From: an uncultured Roseobacter sp.
Lineage (GTDB): Bacteria; Pseudomonadota; Alphaproteobacteria; Rhodobacterales; Rhodobacteraceae
DNA: 64,000 bases
Reading direction: 5' to 3'
Assembly (NCBI RefSeq): GCF_947495025.1
Contig: NZ_CANLXG010000001.1
Span: 1,240,001 to 1,304,000 of the forward strand
Shown: positions 17,210-26,072 of the stretch, piece by piece
Numbering within the stretch: position 1 is the first letter of the stretch
Layout of the letters: each line of letters begins with the position of its first letter
Notes under the pieces: model-generated
Told to the model about the DNA's origin: nothing
Seen by the model: only the letters and a program-made list of their open reading frames with translations
Databases searched by the model: none
Made by a program: the position numbers and the translations under genes

Positions 17210-18112
17210 ATGCATTCTGCCGTTCCATACAATCCGCGCCTTGCAGTTGTGCTGATGATGATCGCAACGGCCTTTATCGCCGCGACAATGCTGCTGGCAA
17301 AGACACTCGGAGGCGATATTGCCGGAACCGCCCTGCACCCGCTGCAGATCACGCACGGCAGGTTTGTTTTCGCCTTTCTGACACTGTCGGCTGTCGCCGC
17401 AGTGCTGAGGCCCCGTTTCAGACAACCTGACTGGCGGCTGCATCTTGCACGCACAACGTTTGGCTGGGCCGGCGTCACGCTGATGTTTGCCTCTGTTGCT
17501 TACATACCGCTGGCGGATGCGACGGCCATCACGTTTCTGAACCCGGTGTTCGGTATGATCCTTGCGATCCCTCTGCTGGGCGAGCGTGTCGGACGCATCC
17601 GGTGGTCCGCTGCGGCACTGGCGCTTGCCGGCGCGATGATCCTGCTGCGCCCGACGCCCGCAAGTTTTCAGGCCGCAAGCCTGCTGGCTCTGGGGGCTGC
17701 GGCCGTCATGGGTATGGAGCTTATCTTCATCAAAAAACTGTCCGGACGGGAGCCTGCGTTTCAGATCCTGCTGATCAATAATTTTCTGGGGATCGGCCTG
17801 TCCAGCCTTGCTGTTCTTGCCGTCTGGCAGATGCCGACAGCGCAGCAATGGGCGCTGCTTGTGGCTCTGGGATGCCTGATGGCTGTGGCCCAGACCTGCT
17901 TCGTCAATGCGATGGCCCGCGCCGATGCCAGTTTCGTGGCTCCTTTCAGCTATGGCACGCTGCTGTTTGCGACCCTTTATGATCTGCTCTTTTTTGCGCA
18001 TACGCCCGATGTGGTGACCATACTGGGCGCTGCAGTCATCCTTGCAGGCGGCATTCTGCTGGCAATCCGCGAGGCCCGTACCAGACCTGCAGCCGGCAAT
18101 ACGGTTCAATGA
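17210..18112 (+). CDS. DMT-superfamily transporter (EamA)
   Basis: A 300-residue protein with about ten hydrophobic segments and two EamA repeats (first near residues 10-140, second near 155-290). VAYIPLADATAITFLNPVF and MARADASFVAPFSYGTLLFA are the usual repeat signatures. It is an inner-membrane drug/metabolite transporter, probably an exporter. The substrate is unknown. It is upstream of gcrA, which has its own promoter. Confidence 0.85.
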   Translation: MHSAVPYNPRLAVVLMMIATAFIAATMLLAKTLGGDIAGTALHPLQITHGRFVFAFLTLSAVAAVLRPRFRQPDWRLHLARTTFGWAGVTLMFASVAYIPLADATAITFLNPVFGMILAIPLLGERVGRIRWSAAALALAGAMILLRPTPASFQAASLLALGAAAVMGMELIFIKKLSGREPAFQILLINNFLGIGLSSLAVLAVWQMPTAQQWALLVALGCLMAVAQTCFVNAMARADASFVAPFSYGTLLFATLYDLLFFAHTPDVVTILGAAVILAGGILLAIREARTRPAAGNTVQ

Positions 18113-18123
18113 GCGTTCACCGC

Positions 18124-18151
18124 TTGTAACTCGGCGCACGTTGCTTAAAAT
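18124..18151 (+). promoter_or_regulatory. Putative gcrA promoter
   Basis: TTGTAA (18124-18129) and TAAAAT (18146-18151) are separated by 16 bases in the gap after the EamA gene. This would start transcription near 18158, about 60 bases before the gcrA ATG, and upstream of the hairpin at 18174-18200. Confidence 0.5.
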
Positions 18152-18173
18152 AGAGCCCTGACGAATTTACAGA

Positions 18174-18200
18174 GCGGCCCGGATAAACGGGGCCGCTTTT
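18174..18200 (+). terminator. Intrinsic-terminator-like hairpin before gcrA
   Basis: GCGGCCC (18174-18180) pairs with GGGCCGC (18190-18196) and is followed by TTTT. It has the form of a Rho-independent terminator for the EamA gene. It also lies between the predicted gcrA promoter and the gcrA start codon, so it could work as an attenuator in the gcrA leader. Confidence 0.55.
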
Positions 18201-18217
18201 GACTTAAGGAATGGCCG

Positions 18218-18781
18218 ATGTCCTGGACCGACGAACGCGTTGAAATGCTCAAAAAGATGTGGGGGGAAGGCCAGTCCGCCAGCCAGATCGCAAAAGAGCT
18301 GGGGGGCGTCACCCGCAACGCGGTCATCGGCAAGGTTCACCGTCTTGGCCTGTCCAACAGGGCGACCGCAGCCGCCAAGCCAGAAGCCAAGGCCAAGCCC
18401 GCGCCAAAAGCAGAAGCCAAACCAAAGGCCGCACCAAAACCGGCCGAACCTGCGGCTGCACGCGCCGAGCCCGAAGCCGCGCCTAAACCGCTTCCTGCGC
18501 GCAAGCAGATTATCCCTGCGGGACAGCCTCTGCCACCGCAGCCTTCGGCAAACGAGATCAGCCCCGAAGCACTGGCCAAAGTCTCCGAGATCGAGAAAAA
18601 GGCCAAGAAGCTGTCCCTGATGGAACTGACCGAACGGACCTGCAAATGGCCAGTCGGTGATCCGGCAACCGATAACTTCTGGTTCTGCGGGCTGCCGGTC
18701 CAGCAGGGGAAACCCTATTGCGAAGCGCATGTCGGCGTCGCATTTCAGCCGATGTCGTCGCGTCGCGACCGCCGCCGCTGA
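18218..18781 (+). CDS. gcrA: Cell-cycle regulator GcrA
   Basis: A 187-residue GcrA. The N-terminus MSWTDERVEMLKKMWGEGQSASQIAKELG with VTRNAVIGKVHRLGLSNR is the diagnostic DNA-binding region. A low-complexity Ala/Pro/Lys linker (residues 50-90) follows. The C-terminus CKWPVGDP, FWFCGLP and PYCEAHV contains conserved Cys/His residues. GcrA binds sigma-70 RNA polymerase and activates promoters marked by CcrM methylation. It works in the same network as CtrA, for which a site lies at 56748. Confidence 0.94.
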   Translation: MSWTDERVEMLKKMWGEGQSASQIAKELGGVTRNAVIGKVHRLGLSNRATAAAKPEAKAKPAPKAEAKPKAAPKPAEPAAARAEPEAAPKPLPARKQIIPAGQPLPPQPSANEISPEALAKVSEIEKKAKKLSLMELTERTCKWPVGDPATDNFWFCGLPVQQGKPYCEAHVGVAFQPMSSRRDRRR

Positions 18782-18876
18782 GCCCACCCGCTGAAATCTT
18801 TTCAACGCAATGGTGAGTTGCGCTCGCGCGGGCATGGTATATGCCCTCTCTGGGAAATTAATCCGGAGGGAAACTG

Positions 18877-20499
18877 ATGTCCGCACCTCAGACTATCCGC
18901 GCTGCAGACGCGCTCGCACGACGTCTCTTTGATGCTGGCTGCCGGTTTGCGTTTGGCATGCCGGGCGGCGAGGTTCTGACGCTGGTTGATGCTCTGGAGG
19001 CGGCGGGCATCCGGTTTATCCTTACGAAACACGAAAACGCCGCGGCCTTTATGGCAGAGGGCGTTTATCACCGCACCGGCGCGCCGGGCATTCTGGTGGC
19101 AACCGTGGGGCCGGGTGCGCTCAATGGCGTAAACGCGGTGGCCAATGCCCACCAGGACCGCGTGCCGGTTATCGTTCTTGCCGGTGCTGTGGATGCTGAC
19201 GAAGCGCAGACCTACACGCATCAGGTTCTCGACCAGCAGGCGGTTTTCCGGCCCATTACCAAGGCAAGCTTTTCGCTTGTCCCCGGTGCGGCGCATGTCA
19301 TTGCAGACAAGGCCGTTGCCATCGCCACAGAGGGCCGCCCCGGGCCCGTGCATATTGACGTGCCGATCAGCGTTGCAGACGCCCTGGTCGCAGCCCTGGC
19401 CCCGGCCACACGCACCGATGCCGCCAAAGTGGCACCCGCCGGACCTGATCTCGAAAAGGCCCGGAGCTGGCTGGCGGCAGCGCAGCGCCCGCTGCTGATC
19501 GTGGGCCTCGATGCAATGAATGACGGCGCAGGCGAACGGCTTGAAGCCTTTGCAACGAAACACAATTCACCGGTGATCACGACCTACAAAGCCAAGGGCC
19601 TGCTGGCTGAGGATCATCCGCTGGCGCTGGGGGGCGCCGGACTGTCACCGCTTGCGGACCGTCACCTTCTCCCGCTGGTGGCAAAGGCAGATCTGATTAT
19701 CTGCCTTGGCTATGACCCGATCGAGATGCGTACCGGATGGCGTGACGCCTGGGATCCGCGGCACCAGAACGTCATCGATATCACTGCGGAACCCAATCAC
19801 CATTACATGCACCAGTCCGGTCTGAATTTTATTGCCGATTGTGTGGCTTCGCTGGATGCGCTGTCCGACGGTCTGGATGCCGTTGACACCTGGACGGGCG
19901 GCGAGATTGAAGCGACCGCTCAGGCGCTGTCCGGCGCCTTCCCGAAAGATGACGACTGGGGGCCTGCCGGCGTTATCGCAACCTGCCGGGATGTCCTGCC
20001 CCGCGAAACGCTCGCAACTGTCGACAGCGGCGCCCACAGGATTCTGCTCAGCCAGATGTGGGAGTGCTATGAGCCGCGCGCGCTTACGCAGTCGACAGCC
20101 CTGTGTACGATGGGCTGTGCAATCCCGCTGGCCATGGGCGCGCAGGTTGCCGAACCCGACCGGCCTGTGGTTTCGTTCAGTGGCGATGCCGGTTTTCTGA
20201 TGATCACAGGTGAACTCAGCACCGCGGCCGAACTCGGCCTGAAAACCATATTCGTGGTGTTTGTGGACGCCTCGCTGTCCCTGATCGAGCTGAAACAGCG
20301 CTCACGCCAGATGAAAAACAACGGCGTGGATTTTGCGCGGCATGACTTTGCAGCGATCGGCCGGGCTTTTGGCGGCGCGGGTCATACCGTGACAAACCGT
20401 GCAGAGCTTGAAAGCGCCCTGCAATCGGCGCTGACCTCCGACACCTTTACGGTGATTGCGGCCGAAATCGACCGGGGTGGCTATGACGGACGCATCTGA
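18877..20499 (+). CDS. TPP-dependent acetolactate synthase-like enzyme
   Basis: A 540-residue three-domain TPP enzyme. The TPP-activating Glu is in KHENAAAFMAEG, with GPGALNGVNAVANA downstream. The central domain lies about residues 190-320. The TPP/Mg motif SGDAGFLM with VDASLSLIELK replaces the usual GDG-Asn form. It is near ilvB in family but has no small regulatory subunit beside it. The following gene is a family III CoA transferase whose start overlaps this gene by 17 bases. That pairing recalls oxalyl-CoA decarboxylase/formyl-CoA transferase modules, so a 2-oxoacid or acyl-CoA carboligase/decarboxylase is possible. The substrate is not known. A GGAGG ribosome site precedes the ATG. Confidence 0.75.
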   Translation: MSAPQTIRAADALARRLFDAGCRFAFGMPGGEVLTLVDALEAAGIRFILTKHENAAAFMAEGVYHRTGAPGILVATVGPGALNGVNAVANAHQDRVPVIVLAGAVDADEAQTYTHQVLDQQAVFRPITKASFSLVPGAAHVIADKAVAIATEGRPGPVHIDVPISVADALVAALAPATRTDAAKVAPAGPDLEKARSWLAAAQRPLLIVGLDAMNDGAGERLEAFATKHNSPVITTYKAKGLLAEDHPLALGGAGLSPLADRHLLPLVAKADLIICLGYDPIEMRTGWRDAWDPRHQNVIDITAEPNHHYMHQSGLNFIADCVASLDALSDGLDAVDTWTGGEIEATAQALSGAFPKDDDWGPAGVIATCRDVLPRETLATVDSGAHRILLSQMWECYEPRALTQSTALCTMGCAIPLAMGAQVAEPDRPVVSFSGDAGFLMITGELSTAAELGLKTIFVVFVDASLSLIELKQRSRQMKNNGVDFARHDFAAIGRAFGGAGHTVTNRAELESALQSALTSDTFTVIAAEIDRGGYDGRI

Positions 20500-21691
20500 C
20501 ACACCGATGGCGCTGGACGGTCTGGTTGTCCTCGACCTGAGCCGTATTCTCGCAGGCCCCACCGCCACCCAGATGCTGGGTGACTTCGGTGCGACGGTGA
20601 TCAAGATCGAAAACCCGAAAACCGGTGGTGATGATACGCGGGGCTGGGGTCCGAATTTTGCTCTGGATGAGAACGGCGAAAAGACTGATCTTTCTGCCTA
20701 TTTCATGGCCGCCAACCGGAACAAACATTCGGTCGCCGTGGATCTGTCGTCGGCAGAGGGCCAGCAATTCGTCCACCGGCTTGCCGCCCGGGCCGACGTT
20801 GTCATCGAGAATTACAAACCCGGTGGTCTGGAAAAATACGGGCTGGATCACAGAACGCTCTGCGCGGCACATCCAGGCCTCGTTTACTGCTCCATTTCGG
20901 GCTTTGGCCAGACAGGCCCGAACAGCGCACAGCCTGGCTATGACCTGATGGCGCAGGGCTATGGCGGGATCATGTCGCTGACCGGCGATCCGGACGGCCC
21001 GCCCATGAAAACCGGTGTCGGCATCGCTGATGTGATGTGCGGCATGTACGCGACGATCGGTATCCTCGCCGCGCTGAGACACCGTGACGCGACGGGCGAA
21101 GGTCAGCATATCGACCTGTCGCTGGTCGATGCCCAGATGGCCTGGCTGATCAATGAAGGCACCAATTATCTGACCTCGGGCCGCGAACCGGTGCGCCGGG
21201 GCAACGCACATCCGAACATTGTCCCGTACGACGCTTTTGCGTGCTCGGACGGGCATGTGCTGATCGCTGTTGGCAATGATGCGCAGTTTGCGCGCTTCTG
21301 CGACGCCATCGGTCTGAGCGGATTGTCCCTGGATGTCAGGTTCACAACGAATGTGGGCCGGATCGAAAACCGCGATCAACTGATCACCCTTCTGGCCCCG
21401 GCGATTGCGGGGTTTAAGATGTCTGACCTGCTGCAGAAACTGCATGACGTAAAGGTTCCGGCGGGCCCGATTCACACGGTTTCCCAGGCGCTCAATTCTG
21501 ACCAGGCAAAGGCGCGTGGCACAGTCGTCAGTGTCCGGGCAGACGGGCTGGCGGACGGTCATGTGCGCCTGCTCGCGAACCCTCTGAAACTGTCGCGCAC
21601 TCCGGTTAAGTACCGTAAAGCACCACCTGTTTTCGGGCAGGACACGAGCACCGTCAGTCGGATGTTCGGACTGCAGCCGCCAAAAGCGTAA
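20483..21691 (+). CDS. Family III CoA transferase (CaiB/BaiF-like)
   Basis: Starting at MTDASDTPMALDGLVVLDLSRILAGPTATQ gives 402 residues. Family III marks are LAGPTATQMLGDFGATVIKIENP, NRNKHSVAVDL, ISGFGQTGP, and the catalytic Asp in HIDLSLVDAQ. These enzymes move CoA between acids by a ping-pong mechanism with an aspartyl-CoA intermediate. Translation is coupled to the upstream TPP enzyme by a 17-base overlap. It likely activates the substrate or product of that enzyme; the acid is unknown. Confidence 0.82.
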   Translation: MTDASDTPMALDGLVVLDLSRILAGPTATQMLGDFGATVIKIENPKTGGDDTRGWGPNFALDENGEKTDLSAYFMAANRNKHSVAVDLSSAEGQQFVHRLAARADVVIENYKPGGLEKYGLDHRTLCAAHPGLVYCSISGFGQTGPNSAQPGYDLMAQGYGGIMSLTGDPDGPPMKTGVGIADVMCGMYATIGILAALRHRDATGEGQHIDLSLVDAQMAWLINEGTNYLTSGREPVRRGNAHPNIVPYDAFACSDGHVLIAVGNDAQFARFCDAIGLSGLSLDVRFTTNVGRIENRDQLITLLAPAIAGFKMSDLLQKLHDVKVPAGPIHTVSQALNSDQAKARGTVVSVRADGLADGHVRLLANPLKLSRTPVKYRKAPPVFGQDTSTVSRMFGLQPPKA

Positions 21692-21873
21692 CATTCCCGG
21701 ACTGACCGGCCGGAATTCGCCGGTTGGCCCATCATCCGGCTGCAATTTGCTGAAATATTGGAAGGATCGGGACACATGGCTTCACGTTGGCGTGTGTCCG
21801 CCTGGGTATGGCTTCGCCGGGCGCGATATTGCGGTAAACAAAGAAAACGAAACGCTAAAGAGGCGCAAACCTG

Positions 21874-23223
21874 ATGAAGTACGATATCTGCCAGAGCCCG
21901 GTGTCCCTGAGAACCGAAGAGGCTCTTTCGGAATGGAACGATATGGTTCATGCCTTTCTGGCGCATGGCACGGCGACACCCACACATCTGGGCGCGGTAA
22001 TGAAAAGCCATCCGGATTTTGCGATGGGCCATGCCGCACGCGGGCTTTTCTCGATGATGATGGGACGCAGGGAGCTGGTCACAGTCGCTCATGAGGCTGC
22101 GGCCGCCGCTCATGCTGCCGCGGCCGACGGGTCCGTTACACCCCGGGAACGCGCATGGATCGACGCGCTGGATCACTGGCTCGCAGGCAGCCTTACCGGT
22201 GCGGTGGCCGAAATGGAAAAGGTACTTGCGCAGAATCCGGCTGACACGCTGTCTGCAAAGGTCAGCCACGCCATCCGCTTTATTCTGGGCGATGCAACCG
22301 GCATGCGCCGCTCCATCGAACGGGTCCTTGACGCCCATGGCGAGGATCACAGACTGCGCGGCTTTGCCCTTGGCTGCCACGCCTTTGCGCTGGAGGAAAC
22401 CGGCGACTACGAGATGGCAGAAAAAGCCGGCCGTCACGGGCTGGTACTCGTGCCGCAGGACAGCTGGGGGCTGCATGCCGTCACGCATGTCTACGACATG
22501 ACAGCCCGCTCGGACGATGGCATTCGCATGATCGAGGATCACACAAGTGCCTGGGACCACTGCAACAATTTCCGCTATCACGTCTGGTGGCACAAAGCGC
22601 TGCTGCATCTTGACCGTGGCGAAATGGACGTGGCCCTCGGGCTTTATGATGCTCAGATCCGTGCTGACAAAACTGACGACTATCGTGATATTTCCAACGC
22701 CACGTCGCTTCTGACACGGCTCGAGCTGGAAGGTGTGGATGTTGGTCCGCGCTGGAACGAGCTGGCTGATCTGTCCCAGAACCGCACGGACGATGGCTGT
22801 GTGGTCTTTGCAGATCTGCACTACATGCTGGCCCTTACAGGTGCTGACCGCCCTGACGCTATCGCAGATATGACCGCACGTTTCGCCCGCGACGCCGCAC
22901 AGGAAGGCGAGATGCAGTCGCGCTATGCCGATCCGGGTGTTGCAGCACTTGCAGGTCTGAACGCTTTTGCCGAGGGTCGCTATGATGCCGCGTTCGCGGA
23001 TCTGGCCGCCGCGCGCCCCGCGATGCAGACCATCGGTGGCAGCCATGCCCAGCGCGATGTGTTCGAGCGTCTTACCATTGATGCCGGTCTGCGCGCCGGC
23101 CGCTATGACGCGACCGAGACAATTCTGCATGACCGCCTTGCACGGCGGGCCGGCAGAGCGGACCGCTTTACCACGTCCCGGATGGAGGCAATCTCGCAGG
23201 CACGGCGAATCCCTGCGCAGTGA
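21874..23223 (+). CDS. TTC38-like tetratricopeptide protein
   Basis: A 449-residue soluble helical protein. It begins with SEWNDMVHAFLAHGTATPTHLG and contains ERAWIDALDHWLAGSLTGAVAEMEKVLAQNPADTLS and GLHAVTHVYDM, all typical of the tetratricopeptide repeat protein 38 family shared by bacteria and animals. No catalytic motif is seen and the role is unknown. It lies 182 bases downstream of the TPP/CoA-transferase pair, in the same direction, and may have its own promoter. Confidence 0.75.
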   Translation: MKYDICQSPVSLRTEEALSEWNDMVHAFLAHGTATPTHLGAVMKSHPDFAMGHAARGLFSMMMGRRELVTVAHEAAAAAHAAAADGSVTPRERAWIDALDHWLAGSLTGAVAEMEKVLAQNPADTLSAKVSHAIRFILGDATGMRRSIERVLDAHGEDHRLRGFALGCHAFALEETGDYEMAEKAGRHGLVLVPQDSWGLHAVTHVYDMTARSDDGIRMIEDHTSAWDHCNNFRYHVWWHKALLHLDRGEMDVALGLYDAQIRADKTDDYRDISNATSLLTRLELEGVDVGPRWNELADLSQNRTDDGCVVFADLHYMLALTGADRPDAIADMTARFARDAAQEGEMQSRYADPGVAALAGLNAFAEGRYDAAFADLAAARPAMQTIGGSHAQRDVFERLTIDAGLRAGRYDATETILHDRLARRAGRADRFTTSRMEAISQARRIPAQ

Positions 23224-23271
23224 ACCCGGCTGCCTGATGACAATCCTGAACGTAACGCATAAAGACCGGCT

Positions 23272-24549
23272 ATGACCCTTGCCGACCCAGATACCGTTAC
23301 CGCCGGCATGTCCGGTGCTGCTGCGGCGCATTCTGCCTCGCAGGGCGGCGCGCGCGTGCGCGACCTGCGCCTGGATTTTTTCCGTGGTATTGCGATGTTC
23401 ATCATCCTTTTTGCGCATACGCCCGGAAATTTCTTTACGTCATGGATACCTGCGCGCTGGGGTTTTTCAGACGCCACCGAGATATTTGTATTCTGCTCTG
23501 GTATGGCCTCTGCCATCGCTTTCGGCTCTACTTTTGACCGTGCGGGTTTTGCACTGGGAACTGCGCGGGTCGCTTATCGTGTCTGGCAGGTTTACTGGGC
23601 GCATGTGGGTCTGTTTGTGGCCACCGTCGCGCTGGTCGTATTCCTGACCGACCTTGAGATCACCGGCCGGAACTACTGGGGCCAGCTGAACCTCTGGCCG
23701 CTCTTTGTCGAAAGCGAACGCTGGACCAATCAGGATATCTGGCTCAGCTTTGTCACACTGCGCTATGTACCGAATTATTTCGACATTCTGCCGATGTATA
23801 TGGTCGTGCTGATCATGATGCCGGTGATTATGGCCCTGTCACGGGTCAATCTCTGGCTGGTGGCCGCCTTTATTGCGCTTACCTGGCTGATGGGCCAGCG
23901 CGCGCTGACCGAGACCCTCGGCCTGCCGCACTGGAACTTTCTGGCCGAGCCCTGGGTCAAGGACAACGGTTCACAGCGTGAGTGGTTCTTTAATCCTTTC
24001 GGCTGGCAGCTGATTTTCTTTACTGGTTTTGCGTTTATGCGCGGCTGGCTTCCGAAGCCGCCGGTGAACACGACACTGATTGCTCTGGCTCTGTTTCTTG
24101 TTCTGGCAAACATTCCACTGAGCAATATCGGCGTCCGCGAGTTCGGGTTTGACTGGGCGCGCGAGTGGCGGATCGGGAACCGCGCATGGATTACCAAATC
24201 TGACTTTGGCATCCTGCGCTATGTTCATTTTCTGGCGCTGGCCTATATCTGCTGGGTCGCTGCGGGCGACAAAGGTGCGCGGCTTCTGGCGACGGGCGCA
24301 GGTCTGTGGGCCCGTATCTGGCAGCGCCTTTTGTCCATCATACTGAAGGTAGGCCAGCAATCGCTTGCCGTTTTCATCGTCAGCATGTTCACGGCCCGCT
24401 TCAGCGGCTTTGCGATGGACGTGCTGGGCCGGGATGTCTGGACTGTCGTTGCTGTCAATCTTGCCGGTATGGGCGTTCTTGTTCTCACCGCTTACAGCGC
24501 CGGCTGGTTCAAATCCCAGCCCTGGCGTACCCGAAAGGCAGGTGCATGA
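23272..24549 (+). CDS. opgC: OpgC, glucan succinyl/acyl transferase
   Basis: A 425-residue membrane protein with about ten hydrophobic helices. It opens RDLRLDFFRGIAMFIILFAHTPGNFF, the OpgC/acyltransferase-3 type signature (R-D-F-R-G). OpgC decorates osmoregulated periplasmic glucans with succinyl or related groups at the inner membrane. It overlaps opgG (ATGA type), giving an opgC-opgG-opgH operon. This agrees with a role in envelope glucan modification rather than LPS acylation. Confidence 0.87.
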   Translation: MTLADPDTVTAGMSGAAAAHSASQGGARVRDLRLDFFRGIAMFIILFAHTPGNFFTSWIPARWGFSDATEIFVFCSGMASAIAFGSTFDRAGFALGTARVAYRVWQVYWAHVGLFVATVALVVFLTDLEITGRNYWGQLNLWPLFVESERWTNQDIWLSFVTLRYVPNYFDILPMYMVVLIMMPVIMALSRVNLWLVAAFIALTWLMGQRALTETLGLPHWNFLAEPWVKDNGSQREWFFNPFGWQLIFFTGFAFMRGWLPKPPVNTTLIALALFLVLANIPLSNIGVREFGFDWAREWRIGNRAWITKSDFGILRYVHFLALAYICWVAAGDKGARLLATGAGLWARIWQRLLSIILKVGQQSLAVFIVSMFTARFSGFAMDVLGRDVWTVVAVNLAGMGVLVLTAYSAGWFKSQPWRTRKAGA

Positions 24550-26072
24550 TGCTGCGACGTGATGTTCTGAAATCTCTGGCAGCGATGGCCGCTGTTCCTG
24601 CTGCGGCACTGGCCGCAGAACCTGGTCTGCAACTGGGCGACGGTGTTCCGTTTGACGCAGAAACCGTTGTCAGCCGCGCTCGTGCACTGGCTGCAAGCCC
24701 GTATACCCCGCGTCCGATGATCCCCGAAACCTGGCGCAATCTGACCTATGACCAGTATCGCAAGATATGGTTCGACAGCCGGAATGCCCTCTGGGAGGGG
24801 TCCGACAGGCCCCAGCGTGTCGATGTTTTCCCGCCGGGCCTCTATTTTCCGCAGCCGGTTGAGATCAATGTGATCGAGGCGGGCCGTGCCCGTCCTCTGG
24901 CCTTTGACATGAACGTCTTCGACAAGACGGACAAATTCCCCGACGTCGAGATCGACAGCACACTGGGCTATTCCGGACTGAGGCTGCGCGCCGAACTGCA
25001 GGAACCGGGCATCTTCCAGGAATATGCCGTGTTTCAGGGCGCAAGCTATTTCCGCGGAATTGGCACCGGCGAAATCTATGGCCTGTCCGCGCGTGGTCTG
25101 GCGCTGCGCACCGGTGACCCGTCCGGCGAGGAATTCCCGGATTTCACGGCATTCTGGCTCGAAACGCCTCAGTCGGGTGCGCGGAATGTCGTGCTCCATG
25201 CGCTTCTGGACAGCCCAAGCTGTACCGGCGCTTACCGCTTTGACATCTCGCACGGCGAAGTTCTGCAGATGAAGGTCAGTGCGACGCTTTTTGCCCGCGA
25301 AGAGATGCGGCACGTGGGCATCGCACCTCTCACGTCCATGTTCCTTTTTGATGAGACAATGCGCCAGCGGTTCTCTGATTTCCGTCCCGCGGTGCACGAC
25401 AGCGACGGGCTGCTCATCCACAACGGAGCCGGCGAAGTGATCTGGCGTCCGCTCGCGAACCCCGTATCGCTGCAGATAAGTGCGTTTTCCGACAACAATC
25501 CACGCGGTTTTGGTCTGATGCAGCGCCCCCGCGACTTCGGAGACTTCGCAGACCTGGAGGCACTGTACCACAAGCGCCCTGCCCTCTGGGTGACACCCGG
25601 CGAGGACTGGGGACAAGGATCCGTTACGCTTGTGGAAATCCCCGCTGATCTTGAGATTTACGACAATATTGTCGCCTACTGGCGCCCGTCGCGCCCCATT
25701 GCAGCGGGCGAAAGCCACCAGATGAGCTATACGCTCGACTGGGGTGCATCGCCTGCCCCGGCGACCGGCATGCCGCTGCGTGTCCTGAACACGGCAATTG
25801 GTGGTCGCCCCGAGGGAGGCAATATCGTCGCAATCGATTTCGAGGACGGCGCTCTGGTCCCTGAGGATCTGTCGCGCATCGACATTCTCGTACGGGGCAG
25901 TGCGGGTGACGTGACGCCCGGTCTGGTCCAGCGCAATCCGGAAACGAATGGTCCGCGCCTTGCCTTCACGTTCATACCGGGCGAAGCGGACCTTATTGAG
26001 TTCCGCGCGCAACTCCGGCTCGACGGCGCGCCGCTGAGCGAAGTCTGGCTTTACCGCTGGACCGCCGGATGA
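24546..26072 (+). CDS. opgG: OpgG, periplasmic glucan biosynthesis protein
   Basis: I start at the ATG that overlaps the opgC stop (MMLRRDVLKSLAAMAAVPAAALAAEP), giving 508 residues with a signal peptide that has a twin-arginine-like RRDVLK. The mature part has VVSRARALAASPYTPR, FPPGLYFPQPVEINVIE, and SYFRGIGTGEIYGLSARGLALRTG, which are typical OpgG/MdoG motifs. OpgG acts in the periplasm on the nascent beta-glucan backbone; recent work on the family suggests glucan hydrolase activity. It overlaps opgH by four bases. Confidence 0.9.
   Translation: MMLRRDVLKSLAAMAAVPAAALAAEPGLQLGDGVPFDAETVVSRARALAASPYTPRPMIPETWRNLTYDQYRKIWFDSRNALWEGSDRPQRVDVFPPGLYFPQPVEINVIEAGRARPLAFDMNVFDKTDKFPDVEIDSTLGYSGLRLRAELQEPGIFQEYAVFQGASYFRGIGTGEIYGLSARGLALRTGDPSGEEFPDFTAFWLETPQSGARNVVLHALLDSPSCTGAYRFDISHGEVLQMKVSATLFAREEMRHVGIAPLTSMFLFDETMRQRFSDFRPAVHDSDGLLIHNGAGEVIWRPLANPVSLQISAFSDNNPRGFGLMQRPRDFGDFADLEALYHKRPALWVTPGEDWGQGSVTLVEIPADLEIYDNIVAYWRPSRPIAAGESHQMSYTLDWGASPAPATGMPLRVLNTAIGGRPEGGNIVAIDFEDGALVPEDLSRIDILVRGSAGDVTPGLVQRNPETNGPRLAFTFIPGEADLIEFRAQLRLDGAPLSEVWLYRWTAG

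Noticed and set aside
21559..23418. A 619-residue minus-strand frame opposite the TTC38-like gene
   Set aside because: It lies wholly antisense to well-supported genes, has no family motif and shows the composition expected of a shadow frame in GC-rich DNA.
24492..26012. A 506-residue minus-strand frame opposite opgG
   Set aside because: A shadow of opgG, which has a signal peptide, family motifs and coupling to opgC and opgH.
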